From: Meiothermus taiwanensis DSM 14542
GTDB lineage: Bacteria > Deinococcota > Deinococci > Deinococcales > Thermaceae
DNA: 64,000 bases
Direction: 5' to 3'
NCBI GenBank assembly: GCA_000482765.1
Contig: AXWR01000010.1
Coordinates: forward strand, 28,516 to 92,515
The translations under genes were made by a program, and so were the position numbers. Of the stretch, positions 25,699-36,689 are shown piece after piece (positions within the stretch are counted from its first letter, which is position 1; each line of letters starts with the position of its first letter). A model generated the notes under the pieces. It searched no databases, was not told the origin of the DNA, and was given only the letters and a program-made list of their open reading frames with translations.

Positions 25699-28392
25699 TT
25701 ACTGCACCTGCACGCGGAAGCTGAGGGTAATGGTAGCTCCGGGTGGCAGGATGTCGGCGTTGGTGATGGTGTTGTCACCGTTGGTGTCTACAGCCACGTA
25801 GAGGGTCTGGCCTGAAGACAGCGTGGTTGGGGCGGTGGTGCTCCAGGTGCTCCCGTTGGTCGAGTAGAGCACAGTTCCGCTGAAGCCGCTGATGCTGACG
25901 CTTGCGCTTACAAAGCTGGTGTAGCTGGGCAGCGGGTCGCTCACCACCACCTGGGTCAGATTGCCCGTGCCGATGTTCTGGGCCACCACGGTGTAGAGGA
26001 TCTGGTCGCCGGGCAGGGCCACCGCTGCGTTGGCATCCCGTACAGTGCTGCTGCTGCCCACGTAGCTCACCGCGCTCTTGGTCAGGCGCAGGTCGCCACC
26101 CACCACGGTGGTGGTTTCCGAGGCTGTGGCGGTGGCCGTAGTGCTGGCAATGGTGCAGCTTGCGGTCAGGGCATTGATGTCGGTGCGCCCGATGGGCTGG
26201 CCGGCCGGGGTCAGCACCCGCACATACACCACCTGGCTGCCACCGTTGGCCGCCACTGCAATGCTGCTCAGACTGGAGGCCCAGGTGCTGCCATCCAGCG
26301 AGTACTGATAGGTCCAGCCGAAGCTCCCGCCGCTACCGGAGATGCTGCAGGTGGCAGGGGCGTTGGAGCTGTTGGTCAGGGTGTGGGTGTACTGGATGGT
26401 GCCGGGGCTGGTCACAGTCCCGCTGCGGTTGGGCGTCAGGCTTACCTGGGCCACCAGGTTCACGTCCACCGCGCCGGCGATGGTGTCGCTCACGCTGGGC
26501 AGGGTGGTGCTGGTAGCGGTGAACTGTACGTTATCGTTGGTGCCAGCGGTTACATCCACGGGGGCAGCACCGTTGGGCACCTGTACGGCTGCGATGAAGC
26601 AAGCGATGGTGCCTGCATTGATCAGGCCGGTGCTGCTCACAGGGGCCGGGGTGGGGGTGTCCATCACGCCGTCGCAGTTGGTGTCGGGGTAGAAGAGCGC
26701 CGTCCAACCCGCGGGCAGGTTGGCCGTGAGGTTATAGGTATCCGGGTTGGCGCCCGTGTTGTTGACCTCGAAGGGGAAGTAGGCCACACCGCCAGGGTTG
26801 ACCGCAGGGTTGTAACCGGGGCGGGTGTCGTTGGCGGGGTCAGAACCTTCACCGCCGGAAGCCCCGTTGGTGTTGTGGGCGACATCCAGGCTGTAGCCCA
26901 AGACCACGTTGGTCACGGCCAGGGTGGTTGCATCCACCCCGTCCAGCAGGGTGCCCACGCTACCGCTGGGGTTGTTCACCGAGGTTGCGGTCAGGGTCAC
27001 GCTGCCGCCGGTGGTCTGGCTGGCCGGAATGGTGCAGCGCACCACCACGTTGTAGGTTGCACCGGCCGCCAGCGGGCCCACCGGGCCGGAAAGCGGGGTT
27101 ACGCCGTCGGATTGCAGGATGGTGCAGGTGCCCAGGGTGCTGGTGCCCAGGCTGAGGGTGAAGCTATCGGCGGCGTTGCCGGTGTTTTGCAGGGTGGAGT
27201 TGAAGGTCACCGTGCTGCCGGAAGTGGCGGTGGCAATGGTCTGGGTATCGGCCCCGTCTATAGCGCTGGCCCCGGTACCGCCGATAGCCACGCTGTAGCG
27301 GCTGGCCGCGGTGTTGTTGGTGGTGTTGGAGGTGGTGATCTGGTTGGCGGTTCCGTCGTTGTACTGGACGGTGGCCGTGTTGGGGTAAGAGGTGCCAGCC
27401 GGGGCGTTGGTAGGTACGGTGACCTGGAAGCTAAAGGTGTAGGAGGCGGTCTGGGGGAAGAAGGCCCCGCTGCCGCTGATGAACATACCTACCCGGTTGG
27501 AGCCGTTGCCCACGAAGGGGAAGGCAGGGGCGGTGGTACTCCAGGTGGTGCCGCCGTTGGTGCTGTAGACGATTTGCACGGTACCAGCGCCTGCGCTACC
27601 GGTGGGGGCGGCGGGCACGCTCAGGCCGGTGGGGATGGTGTCGGAGATCAGGATGCCGGTGCCGGTGAGGCCGCTCACGCTCACACCGCTGGCAGCACTG
27701 CCGCCGGTGTTGGCGCCGGAGATGGTGTAGGTGATGGTGCTGCCGGGGGTGACAGGGCCTGAGGGGCTGGCCGATTTAGTGGCGGTGAGGATGGCTGCGG
27801 TGGTGGCGATGGCCCGGGCCCAGTTGTTGTTGTCGGTGGTGGTGGGGCTGCCTGCCGAGGTGCCTACTAGGTTGAGGTTGCCAAACTGACCGCTGGTAGC
27901 CGAAGCGGGAATAGTGCCGGCCACGATTACACAGGCGCTGGCACCCGGGGTGCCCTGGCGGCTCAGGGTGACGCTGGTGATGGGGGTGGTTTCACCGGAG
28001 TCGAGCGTGCCGTTGCAGTTGGCATCCAGGTAACGGGCAGTCCCGGTCAGGTCGAAGTTGTCACCCGTATCCTGCGCTAGGGTCAGGTTGATGGTATCTG
28101 TGCCGTTACCGGTATTGCTGACCGTGTAGCTGAAGTAGACCGGGGCGCCGGCCAGGGCCGTGCGGGTCTGGCCGGGGGTGGTGGTGCTGCCGTCGGGGGT
28201 GATGCTAAAGCTGTAGACCTGTTGCACCACCGTGATGACCTGGTTGGAGGTGGTGGTGCGGGGCTGGCCAGCGGAGTCTATGTAGCTGGCTGAGGCCTGG
28301 TTGGAGATGTTGGTGCCAGCAGGCGTCTGCTGAGCGAAGGCCAGGCCCGGCAGCATCAGCGCTGCAAGCAAGATGGGATAGATTCTCTTCAT
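25699..28392 (-). CDS. Secreted DUF11-repeat surface protein
   Basis: 897 residues with a clear signal peptide (MKRIYPILLAALMLPGLAFA). The mature N-terminus has the pattern PAGTxIxNQAxAxY shared with the 902-residue neighbour. At least five Ig-like/DUF11-type units follow, including SASPSGPVTPGSTITYTISG and LDANCNGTLDSGETTPITS, which has a calcium-loop look. The C-terminal DUF11 unit holds GDLRLTKSAVSYVGSS. Composition is extreme: Thr, Ser, Gly, Asn and Ala dominate and Lys/Arg are rare. GGAGG is placed 7 bases before the ATG. It is probably the major secreted product of the cluster, as second gene with the best ribosome binding site; this is a guess. Confidence 0.75.
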   Translation of the reverse strand: MKRIYPILLAALMLPGLAFAQQTPAGTNISNQASASYIDSAGQPRTTTSNQVITVVQQVYSFSITPDGSTTTPGQTRTALAGAPVYFSYTVSNTGNGTDTINLTLAQDTGDNFDLTGTARYLDANCNGTLDSGETTPITSVTLSRQGTPGASACVIVAGTIPASATSGQFGNLNLVGTSAGSPTTTDNNNWARAIATTAAILTATKSASPSGPVTPGSTITYTISGANTGGSAASGVSVSGLTGTGILISDTIPTGLSVPAAPTGSAGAGTVQIVYSTNGGTTWSTTAPAFPFVGNGSNRVGMFISGSGAFFPQTASYTFSFQVTVPTNAPAGTSYPNTATVQYNDGTANQITTSNTTNNTAASRYSVAIGGTGASAIDGADTQTIATATSGSTVTFNSTLQNTGNAADSFTLSLGTSTLGTCTILQSDGVTPLSGPVGPLAAGATYNVVVRCTIPASQTTGGSVTLTATSVNNPSGSVGTLLDGVDATTLAVTNVVLGYSLDVAHNTNGASGGEGSDPANDTRPGYNPAVNPGGVAYFPFEVNNTGANPDTYNLTANLPAGWTALFYPDTNCDGVMDTPTPAPVSSTGLINAGTIACFIAAVQVPNGAAPVDVTAGTNDNVQFTATSTTLPSVSDTIAGAVDVNLVAQVSLTPNRSGTVTSPGTIQYTHTLTNSSNAPATCSISGSGGSFGWTYQYSLDGSTWASSLSSIAVAANGGSQVVYVRVLTPAGQPIGRTDINALTASCTIASTTATATASETTTVVGGDLRLTKSAVSYVGSSSTVRDANAAVALPGDQILYTVVAQNIGTGNLTQVVVSDPLPSYTSFVSASVSISGFSGTVLYSTNGSTWSTTAPTTLSSGQTLYVAVDTNGDNTITNADILPPGATITLSFRVQVQ

Positions 28393-28407
28393 GTATTTTC
28401 CTCCTAT

Positions 28408-28926
28408 TTATCGCACGACAACGCGAAGCGTAAGGGTAAGGGTCTGTTGGGGCTCTATTTGCGGAATAACCCAGCGGGCGTGGGTGTATTCTTCGGGTTT
28501 GACTTCTACTTCCTTCTCTACCTCCTTGCCGTTTTCCACAACTTTGAGTTTTCGCTTGAGGGGGGGTCGGCCATAGCTTTTCCCTCCGTCAAAGCTAAAC
28601 TCGGGAACAACCAGGGTATCTCCCAGGCGCAAAGGCAGTGCGCTTTGGGCCTGGTAGGCGGTGGTGGGGGGGATAGGAATGACCAGCGCCACCTGACGAA
28701 GCGGGCTGGTGAAGGTGTTCAAGGCGGTGAGTTGGTACTGGATGATCTGGCCTGGTTTTGCATCCAGGGCGGGCTCGAGCCGCTCGACGGTACGGCTTTG
28801 CTCCTGCACGCTCACCACCCGGAAGGCCTTGAGATCAAGCCGTATGTCGCTGCTGGCTTGAGCCAGGGCCAGACCAATCAGGCATAGTAGGCCTGTACCA
28901 AACCGCCACCCAAAGTGTTTCATCAT
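28408..28926 (-). CDS. Small exported protein, first gene of the envelope cluster
   Basis: About 172 residues. A signal sequence (FGTGLLCLIGLALAQA) is followed by one beta-sandwich domain, LDLKAFRVVSV... to ...LTLRVVVR, with a single DUF11-like unit (AKPGQIIQYQLTALNTF). A basic/acidic stretch KVVENGKEVEKEVEVKPEE lies near the end. Two ATGs are adjacent at 28926 and 28923; AGGAG is 7 bases before the first. The frame extends upstream to 29034, but that part runs through the leader hairpins and is unlikely to be translated. It could be a pilot, chaperone-like or minor subunit for the large repeat proteins; function unknown. Confidence 0.72.
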   Translation of the reverse strand: MMKHFGWRFGTGLLCLIGLALAQASSDIRLDLKAFRVVSVQEQSRTVERLEPALDAKPGQIIQYQLTALNTFTSPLRQVALVIPIPPTTAYQAQSALPLRLGDTLVVPEFSFDGGKSYGRPPLKRKLKVVENGKEVEKEVEVKPEEYTHARWVIPQIEPQQTLTLTLRVVVR

Positions 28927-28939
28927 CCTTGCTCTCCTC

Positions 28940-29037
28940 AAAAAAAACAACGACCGACTCAAAAAAAAGAGCCGGTCGCGCCACTGGCTACCTCCAGCCC
29001 CATGGCGCCCGTGTGGGGGACTGGAGGTCATCACCTC
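28940..29037 (-). promoter_or_regulatory. Structured leader with terminator hairpin before the envelope cluster
   Basis: In the minus-strand RNA, CGACCGGCUC (28969-28978) pairs with GAGUCGGUCG (28951-28960) around a U8 loop and is followed by UUGUUUUUUU, an intrinsic terminator directly abutting the GAGGAG ribosome binding site of the first gene. Upstream, CCUCCAG/CUGGAGG (stem ends 29021-29027 and 28991-28997) competes with a smaller hairpin GAGGU-GAUG-ACCUC (29024-29037). Mutually exclusive hairpins plus terminator suggest attenuation of the whole cluster. I could not match it to a known riboswitch class. Confidence 0.55.
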
Positions 29038-29052
29038 TCAAAGGGGCAGTTT

Positions 29053-29081
29053 AGTAGAGATTTTTCTGGTGTTTGTGACAA
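29053..29081 (-). promoter_or_regulatory. Promoter of the envelope cluster
   Basis: Minus-strand TTGTCA (29076-29081) and TCTACT (29053-29058) are 17 bases apart, placing the start near 29046 and giving a leader of about 120 nt. The -35 lies in a small palindrome-like TTTGTCACAAA that could be an operator. Confidence 0.5.
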
Positions 29082-29345
29082 ATGACCATAAACTTTTAGA
29101 CTGATGGTTAGGATATTGTCCAGGACACATTTTTTCGCTCAATGCACCTGCATACCGTGGGTGGGTATACCATCTAATGAGCAATCTATAAGCATTTCGG
29201 TAGCATGGTTTGATCTTGTCAAAGTGAACGAATCGGTGATGAACGAACCGAATCTGGTATCAGAACCTCCAAACCGGCAGAAAACAGCCTGGCCTGAATA
29301 TAGACCAGGGGCATTACCGGCCAGCTGTTTTGAAGGATGGGGGCG
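29082..29345. other. Intergenic region with partial repeat
   Basis: Between the envelope-cluster promoter and the lipoprotein gene there is no convincing ORF. The right part contains GAATCTGGTAT (29250-29260), one end of the dispersed repeat family, and the left part ATACC (29168-29172). A repeat copy that has diverged beyond recognition is likely. An inverted pair ACAGCCTGGCC.../...GGCCAGCTGT (29286-29330) could be a weak hairpin. Confidence 0.4.
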
Positions 29346-29828
29346 TTACGGAATGAGAACCACCCGCGCAACCATGTTGCGAAAATGCATGGTGCCGGCG
29401 GTGGCCAGGCCGCTATCGAGCTGTATCCCTATCCAAAGGTTGCCGCTGTTGATGCCGTCGGTTAGTTTAGAACCCCTCAGCTTCAGGGTTTGAGTAGGGC
29501 TGGACTGGAAGTTGGCCGTGCCAATCTCTTCAAAGCTCGTGTTGCGGTCGCAGATGTAAAAGCCTTGGCTCTGGGTGCTGCACGGTTCTGTATCGGTGGC
29601 GTAAAAAGTGAAGGAAACCCCGGTTTTGTAGGTAAGGTTGCCCTCGAGTTCAACCCTGGACAAGCTGACTGGAGGCCGGTCGAAGCTTTGTTTCACAAAC
29701 ACAATTTTGTTGTTCTGAATAGCCGCCACGTCCACATCAAAATCGCGCAGGGCCACGCTCAAGGGCGCATTGCTACAGCCGAACAAAAGACCGCTAAGAA
29801 CAAGAAGCAGCAGTGAGAACGAACGCAT
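29346..29828 (-). CDS. Predicted lipoprotein, unknown function
   Basis: 160 residues. The N-terminus MRSFSLLLLVLSGLLFGCSN carries a lipobox (LFGC) with Cys at about residue 18, so it should be lipid-anchored. The mature part looks like a single beta-rich domain with four further Cys-free strands and a pair of Cys (EPCSTQSQGFYIC) that could form a disulfide. GAGG stands 5 bases before the ATG. It lies between the envelope cluster and pyrC on the same strand, but the intergenic space on both sides suggests its own transcript. I do not recognise the family. Confidence 0.75.
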   Translation of the reverse strand: MRSFSLLLLVLSGLLFGCSNAPLSVALRDFDVDVAAIQNNKIVFVKQSFDRPPVSLSRVELEGNLTYKTGVSFTFYATDTEPCSTQSQGFYICDRNTSFEEIGTANFQSSPTQTLKLRGSKLTDGINSGNLWIGIQLDSGLATAGTMHFRNMVARVVLIP

Positions 29829-29865
29829 AACACCTCAAGTTTAAATTAGCTCCTGAGTAAAGTAT

Positions 29866-31197
29866 TTAGGGGGCGGACTGTCCGATTCCCTCACCCTCCA
29901 TCGCTTTGCACACCATCTGCCCTTCCACCCAGGTGCACACCGGCCAGCCCTTTAATTCCCAGCCAGCCCAGGGGCTGAAGCGGGCCTTGGAAGCAAAGGT
30001 CTGGGGTTCCACTGCACGCTGGGCGCTCGGATTCCACAGCACCAGGCTGGCCTCGGCCCCTTCCTCCAGGTGCAGTGGGGGAAAACCCAGGACGCGCCGG
30101 GGGCCGTCGGTAAAGCGGGCTACCAGCACATCCAGGGGAAAGCCCCGCTTTTCCACCAGCTCGGTGTAGAGCAGGGGCCAGCAGACCTCGAGGCTGGGGA
30201 TGCCAAAGGGGGCCCGCAACAAGTCGAGTTCCTTTTCATCCTGGGTGTGGGGGGCATGGTCGGTGCCGATGCAGTCGATGCTGCCGTCCAGCAATCCTTC
30301 GATAAGGGCTTCTACATCGCTCTGGGTGCGTAGGGGCGGGGCCACTTTGTAGAGGGGATTTAGCCCGTTCAGGGCTTCCTCGGTCAGGGTTAGATGGTGG
30401 GGCCCAACCTCGGTGGTAACGGGCAGACCCTGGTGTTTGGCCTGGCGGATGAGCTCGAGGCCCCGCCGGGTGCTCAGGTGCTGGATGTGCAGCAGACGGT
30501 CGGGCGCTGCCTTGGCCGCCAGGCGATCTAGTACATACCGCACCACCTCTAGGTCTCTGGCGATGCGCGCACTCTCGGCGTAGCCGCTGTTGCCGGGCAG
30601 GCCCAGCCGGTACGAGACCGCCCCTTCGTTCATCACCCCGTTCCGCCGCAGTCCGGCATCTTCGGCATGCACCGCGACCACCAGGCCCCAGGAAGCCGCA
30701 TACAGCAGGCCCTGCGCCAGCACACCGGCATCTTCGTTGGTTTTTCCGTCGTCGGTGAGCATGACGGCCCCAGCTTCCTGCAGCCGATGGGCCTCGCTCA
30801 GAACCTTACCCTCCTGGCCCTGGGTGAGGGCCGCCGCGGGGTGCAGCCGGGCCTGCTGGATCTGGGCTGCCTTTTTCTTTAAGGCCGCTACGATCTCGGG
30901 GTTATCGACCACGGGGGTGGTGTTGGGCATGGAGACTATATCGGTATACCCACCTCGAGCCGCCGCGGTTAGGCCGCTTTGCAGGTCTTCTTTGACCTCT
31001 TGTCCTGGTTCGCGTAGATGGGCGTGGGGGTCAAAGAAGCCCGGCGACAGGATCATCCCGCTCGCATCCAGTACGCTTGGGGCCTCACCCCCTGAGAGCG
31101 AAAGAATACGCCCCTCACCGATCAGCACATCGGCTGTGCCGTGGACTCCTCGTCCGTCTACCAGCTTTGCCTTTTTGATAAGAAAATCGCCCTTCAT
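29866..31197 (-). CDS. pyrC: Dihydroorotase
   Basis: Zinc amidohydrolase closing the dihydroorotate ring in pyrimidine synthesis, 443 residues, the long type I class. Metal ligands are visible: [10 protein letters not shown] (HxH, about residues 54-63), [18 protein letters not shown], and GTDHAPH with the catalytic Asp. The ATG at 31197 follows AAGGAG by 4 bases; an ATG six codons earlier lies inside the previous gene's end. It follows pyrB with a 14-base gap. In Thermus strains an extra gene (bbc) has been reported between pyrB and pyrC; it is absent here. Confidence 0.95.
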   Translation of the reverse strand: MKGDFLIKKAKLVDGRGVHGTADVLIGEGRILSLSGGEAPSVLDASGMILSPGFFDPHAHLREPGQEVKEDLQSGLTAAARGGYTDIVSMPNTTPVVDNPEIVAALKKKAAQIQQARLHPAAALTQGQEGKVLSEAHRLQEAGAVMLTDDGKTNEDAGVLAQGLLYAASWGLVVAVHAEDAGLRRNGVMNEGAVSYRLGLPGNSGYAESARIARDLEVVRYVLDRLAAKAAPDRLLHIQHLSTRRGLELIRQAKHQGLPVTTEVGPHHLTLTEEALNGLNPLYKVAPPLRTQSDVEALIEGLLDGSIDCIGTDHAPHTQDEKELDLLRAPFGIPSLEVCWPLLYTELVEKRGFPLDVLVARFTDGPRRVLGFPPLHLEEGAEASLVLWNPSAQRAVEPQTFASKARFSPWAGWELKGWPVCTWVEGQMVCKAMEGEGIGQSAP

Positions 31198-31211
31198 GTG
31201 GCTCCTTGCAA

Positions 31212-32830
<1,619 letters not shown>

Positions 32831-32859
32831 TTAAAGGTGCGGGGAAAACCCCGCCCGTT

Positions 32860-32889
32860 ATGCTACGCCCTGGGGATGCCCTGGGTCAA
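32860..32889 (-). promoter_or_regulatory. Promoter of the pyr operon
   Basis: Minus-strand TTGACC (32884-32889) and TAGCAT (32860-32865) are 18 bases apart. The promoter directly follows the terminator of the upstream aldolase gene. A GCGGGG/CCCCGC hairpin (about 32838-32854) lies between it and the PyrR site. Confidence 0.55.
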
Positions 32890-32893
32890 GGGC

Positions 32894-32926
32894 AAAAAAA
32901 ATGTGGCCCCCGGGTTCGGGAGCCAC
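32894..32926 (-). terminator. Intrinsic terminator of the aldolase gene
   Basis: GTGGCTCCCG and CGGGGGCCAC (minus strand, 32903-32926) form a strong stem followed by a run of T (32894-32901), 19 bases after the aldolase stop. Confidence 0.85.
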
Positions 32927-32944
32927 CCAATACCGCATGCCCGG

Positions 32945-33949
32945 CTAGCCCCGCGCGGCCTCCAGGCTGCCGTAGAGCGTCCACCAGGGCTTAGCCCCTT
33001 TGGCCAGCACCTGGTTGAGCAACTGGATGTTCTTCACGCCCTGATCCGAAAGCCAGGCCTCGAGCGCCTCCAGCCCCTGCTTAGCGTAGACCGGAATCCC
33101 GTCTTGCCAGGTGGCCCGCCCACACAGCACCCCGCTGAAGGGTACCCCGGCCTCGGCGGCCATCTCCAAAGACTCGCGGAAGACCGCATCGCTGACCCCG
33201 GCCGAGAGGTAGATGAAGGGCTTGCCGGCTGCGCTGGCGGTGTCCTTGAGGAACTGCAGGGCCTGGGCGCGGGTGTAGGCTTCCTCGCCCTTGAAACCCA
33301 GGGTGCCGCTGGTGTAGGCGATGTTGAAGGGCAGCTCCACCTTGAGCACGTCCACCCCGTAGCGGTCTTTGGAGAACTCCTCCATGTACTTGGCTACGTA
33401 GCGGGGTTTGACTTTGGCGAACTCGAGGCCCTCGCCAAGCTGGTCGTTGTAGGCAATGGGCTCCAGGAAGAAAGGCACCTCCAGCGCGGCGCACTCGGCC
33501 CCCACCCGTTCGATAAAGGCGTGCTTGATATTGTTGATCTTGGGGTCGTCCTCGGGGTTGTAGTAAAGCAGAATCTTGACCGCGTCCCCCCCAAGCTCCA
33601 CAATGCGCCGCACGCTGAGGTCGGGCAGCAGGTCGGGCAGGCGGCCTACCGTGCTGGTGTCGTACCCCGATTTCTCATAGGCCAGCAGCACACCGGTGCC
33701 GGGGGCTTTGTGCTTGAGCGCTGGCAGTCCGTACTCGGTGTCCATCAGAATCGCCGAGGCGTAGGGGGTGAGGATTTTGACCACCGCGGTTTTGAACTCG
33801 GTTAGCTCGGCGTCGCTCACCTCAGCACCGCGGGCTTTGGCGATGGCTTTGCGCAAGGAGCCCCGCTGATCCATCGCGGCCGCCGCGATCACGCCCTGTT
33901 CGTCGGCACAGGCCTGTATCCGTTCAAACTTTCCTTTGCTGAGTCCCAT
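32945..33949 (-). CDS. Class I aldolase of the tagatose-1,6-bisphosphate (LacD) family
   Basis: About 334 residues, the family length. Schiff-base aldolase that splits tagatose- or fructose-1,6-bisphosphate into dihydroxyacetone phosphate and glyceraldehyde 3-phosphate. The N-terminal AAAMDQRGSLRK, the lysine in DVLKVELPFN (likely Schiff-base Lys), and FIYLSAGVSD are typical. In Thermus relatives this protein may serve as glycolytic aldolase. The ATG at 33949 is preferred (GGAG 6 bases upstream) over a TTG four codons earlier. It is divergent from a sugar kinase, which fits a small sugar-bisphosphate pathway. Confidence 0.88.
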   Translation of the reverse strand: MGLSKGKFERIQACADEQGVIAAAAMDQRGSLRKAIAKARGAEVSDAELTEFKTAVVKILTPYASAILMDTEYGLPALKHKAPGTGVLLAYEKSGYDTSTVGRLPDLLPDLSVRRIVELGGDAVKILLYYNPEDDPKINNIKHAFIERVGAECAALEVPFFLEPIAYNDQLGEGLEFAKVKPRYVAKYMEEFSKDRYGVDVLKVELPFNIAYTSGTLGFKGEEAYTRAQALQFLKDTASAAGKPFIYLSAGVSDAVFRESLEMAAEAGVPFSGVLCGRATWQDGIPVYAKQGLEALEAWLSDQGVKNIQLLNQVLAKGAKPWWTLYGSLEAARG

Positions 33950-34063
33950 AGGTTTCTCCAACCAAGAGTTTACCCTACCTGCGGGCCTTTACATGCCGCA
34001 CATAACTCCGGGCGCGAGGGTGTGTGGGCCTGTTAGACTCTTCATAGCTTTGTGGGAGGAAGC

Positions 34064-34984
34064 ATGCTAATTGTTGCTGGTGAGGCCCTGATCGATATGA
34101 CCCCCATAACCCACAACGGTGGTATGGCTTATATGCCGCATCCTGGGGGTTCCCCCTACAACGTGGCCATAGGCGCGGGCCGTCTGGGTACGCCCACTGC
34201 GTTTCTGGGGTGCATCTCGCGCGATGCTTTTGGGCAGCTTCTAAGGAGCCATCTGGCCGCCAGCGGGGTCAGCCTGGATTACCTAAAGGAAAGCGAGCAC
34301 CTGACCACCTTGGCCCTGGTGACCCCATCCGAGTCGGGCGAGTTTTTTTCCTTTTACTGTGAAAACACCGCCGACCGCATGCTTTATCCCGAAGACCTGC
34401 CGGCCACGCTACCGCCCGGTGCGGCCCTGCACTTCGGCTCGTACTCGCTGGTGCTGGAGCCGGGGGCCTCGAGCCTCGAGCTTTTGATGCGACGCGAGGC
34501 CCGCCGCCGCCTGATCTCGCTTGACCCCAATGTGCGGCCTTTTCTGATTCCTAACCGCGAGGCCTACCTCGAGCGCCTCTTGGGCTGGCTCGAGCTGGCC
34601 GATCTGGTCAAGGTGAGCCAGGCCGACCTGGCCTGGCTCTACCCAGGCAAAAACCCAGAAACCATCGCCCAGGAGTGGAAACAGCAAGGCCCGGCGCTGG
34701 TGATCGTAACCCAGGGCGGCCAGGGGGCCTTGGCCGTGACCGGACAGTCTGTCCTTCGCGTTCAGGCCCCCAGGGTTTCTGTGGTAGATACGGTAGGGGC
34801 TGGAGATGCTTTTATGTCGGGTGCCTTGAGCTGGCTGTGGGAGCACGGTGCCTGGTCTCGAGCCGCGCTGGAATCGCTAAGCAGTGCACAGGTTACAGAC
34901 CTACTGAACTTCGCCGCTAAAGTTGCGGCCATCACCTGCACCCGGGCCGGGGCCAACCCGCCCTGGCGGGCAGAGCTGTCCTAG
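34064..34984 (+). CDS. PfkB-family carbohydrate kinase (fructokinase-like)
   Basis: 306 residues. N-terminal MLIVAGEALIDMTP and HPGGSPYNVAIGAGRLG are the sugar-binding pattern of bacterial fructokinases. The C-terminal VDTVGAGDAFMSGAL holds the anion hole and catalytic Asp. The ATG at 34064 has GGAGG 4 bases upstream, and an in-frame ATG at 34052 does not. It phosphorylates probably fructose or a related hexose. It is divergent from the LacD-type aldolase (114 bases between starts), suggesting joint sugar use. Its stop shares CTAG with the convergent cupin gene. Confidence 0.85.
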   Translation: MLIVAGEALIDMTPITHNGGMAYMPHPGGSPYNVAIGAGRLGTPTAFLGCISRDAFGQLLRSHLAASGVSLDYLKESEHLTTLALVTPSESGEFFSFYCENTADRMLYPEDLPATLPPGAALHFGSYSLVLEPGASSLELLMRREARRRLISLDPNVRPFLIPNREAYLERLLGWLELADLVKVSQADLAWLYPGKNPETIAQEWKQQGPALVIVTQGGQGALAVTGQSVLRVQAPRVSVVDTVGAGDAFMSGALSWLWEHGAWSRAALESLSSAQVTDLLNFAAKVAAITCTRAGANPPWRAELS

Positions 34985-35394
34985 TCCGCTTTCTGGCGGT
35001 ACTCTTCCTCCGATACGCGCTCCAGCCATTCGGTGCTCACCCCCTCCACCGCAGCCTGAATGGCTAGGTGGGTCATGGCGTGGGTGGGGCTGGCCCCGTG
35101 CCAGTGTTTCTCGCCGGCGGCAAAGTAAATGGTGTCGCCGGCTTTCATCTCACGCACCGGCTCACCCCAGCGCTGGAACCAGCCAATCCCCGACTCCACG
35201 TGCAAAACCTGCCCTTGGGGGTGGGTGTGCCAGGCGGTGCGGGCCCCCGGCGCAAACATCACCCGCAGCACGTGCAGGTGCATGGGCGCGGGCGTGACCA
35301 CCAGCTCGCTCAGGTAGACCGTGCCGGTGAACCACTCGGGCGGGCCTAAGCGGGTAGGGGCCTGGGGTACGAAGGTTTTCCACGGGCTTTCCAT
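34981..35394 (-). CDS. Cupin-domain protein
   Basis: 137 residues forming one small beta-barrel. Motif 1 is WHTHPQGQVLHVESGIGWFQ, with His-x-His and Gln as metal ligands (about residues 56-75). Motif 2 is GDTIYFAAGEKHWHGA, with the last His ligand. Similar stand-alone cupins are carboxymuconolactone-decarboxylase-associated or of unknown role. The substrate cannot be assigned. It is convergent with the sugar kinase and followed by the old-yellow-enzyme gene on the same strand. Confidence 0.85.
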   Translation of the reverse strand: MESPWKTFVPQAPTRLGPPEWFTGTVYLSELVVTPAPMHLHVLRVMFAPGARTAWHTHPQGQVLHVESGIGWFQRWGEPVREMKAGDTIYFAAGEKHWHGASPTHAMTHLAIQAAVEGVSTEWLERVSEEEYRQKAD

Positions 35395-35434
35395 AGCTCG
35401 ATGTTAGCGCACCTCAAGCAAAATGCCCGGGGGC

Positions 35435-36586
<1,152 letters not shown>

Positions 36587-36587
36587 T

Positions 36588-36689
36588 TATACTAAGTACA
36601 AGAAGTTTTGTAAGGAGGTGAAGCAAAAGCCGAATGCCAAAAGCCAGACGCCAAAAACTGTAGCGGCTTTGGGCCTTCTGCTTTCAGCC
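36588..36689 (+). promoter_or_regulatory. Leader with ribosome binding site separated from start by a hairpin
   Basis: TATACT (36588-36593) is a likely -10. A strong AAGGAGG (36612-36618) stands 71 bases before the acyl-CoA dehydrogenase ATG. The gap contains a foldable segment: CCAAAAGCC (36637-36645) with GGCTTTGGG (36665-36673), flanked by GAAGCA (36620-36625) and TGCTTTC (36679-36685). Folding would bring the ribosome binding site next to the ATG. A 9-codon ORF (ATG at 36634) lies in the loop side. Confidence 0.45.

Noticed and set aside
26383..27762. 459-residue open frame antisense to the DUF11 gene
   Set aside because: It is extremely rich in Gly, Val, Ala and His with repeated short motifs, as expected from the complement of a Thr/Ser-rich repeat gene, and it has no ribosome binding site.
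28927..29034. N-terminal extension of the first envelope gene through the leader hairpins
   Set aside because: The extension starts inside the structured leader without a ribosome binding site and lacks a signal-peptide character, while ATG 28926 has AGGAG and a good signal peptide.
28940..29037. Leader of the envelope cluster as a c-di-GMP (GEMM-I) or fluoride riboswitch
   Set aside because: The conserved core of GEMM-I and the fluoride pseudoknot pattern could not be found; only the hairpin-terminator layout is supported.
32894..32926. Hairpin before the pyr promoter as part of pyr attenuation
   Set aside because: It lies upstream of the pyr -35 and directly after the aldolase stop, so it is the aldolase terminator.
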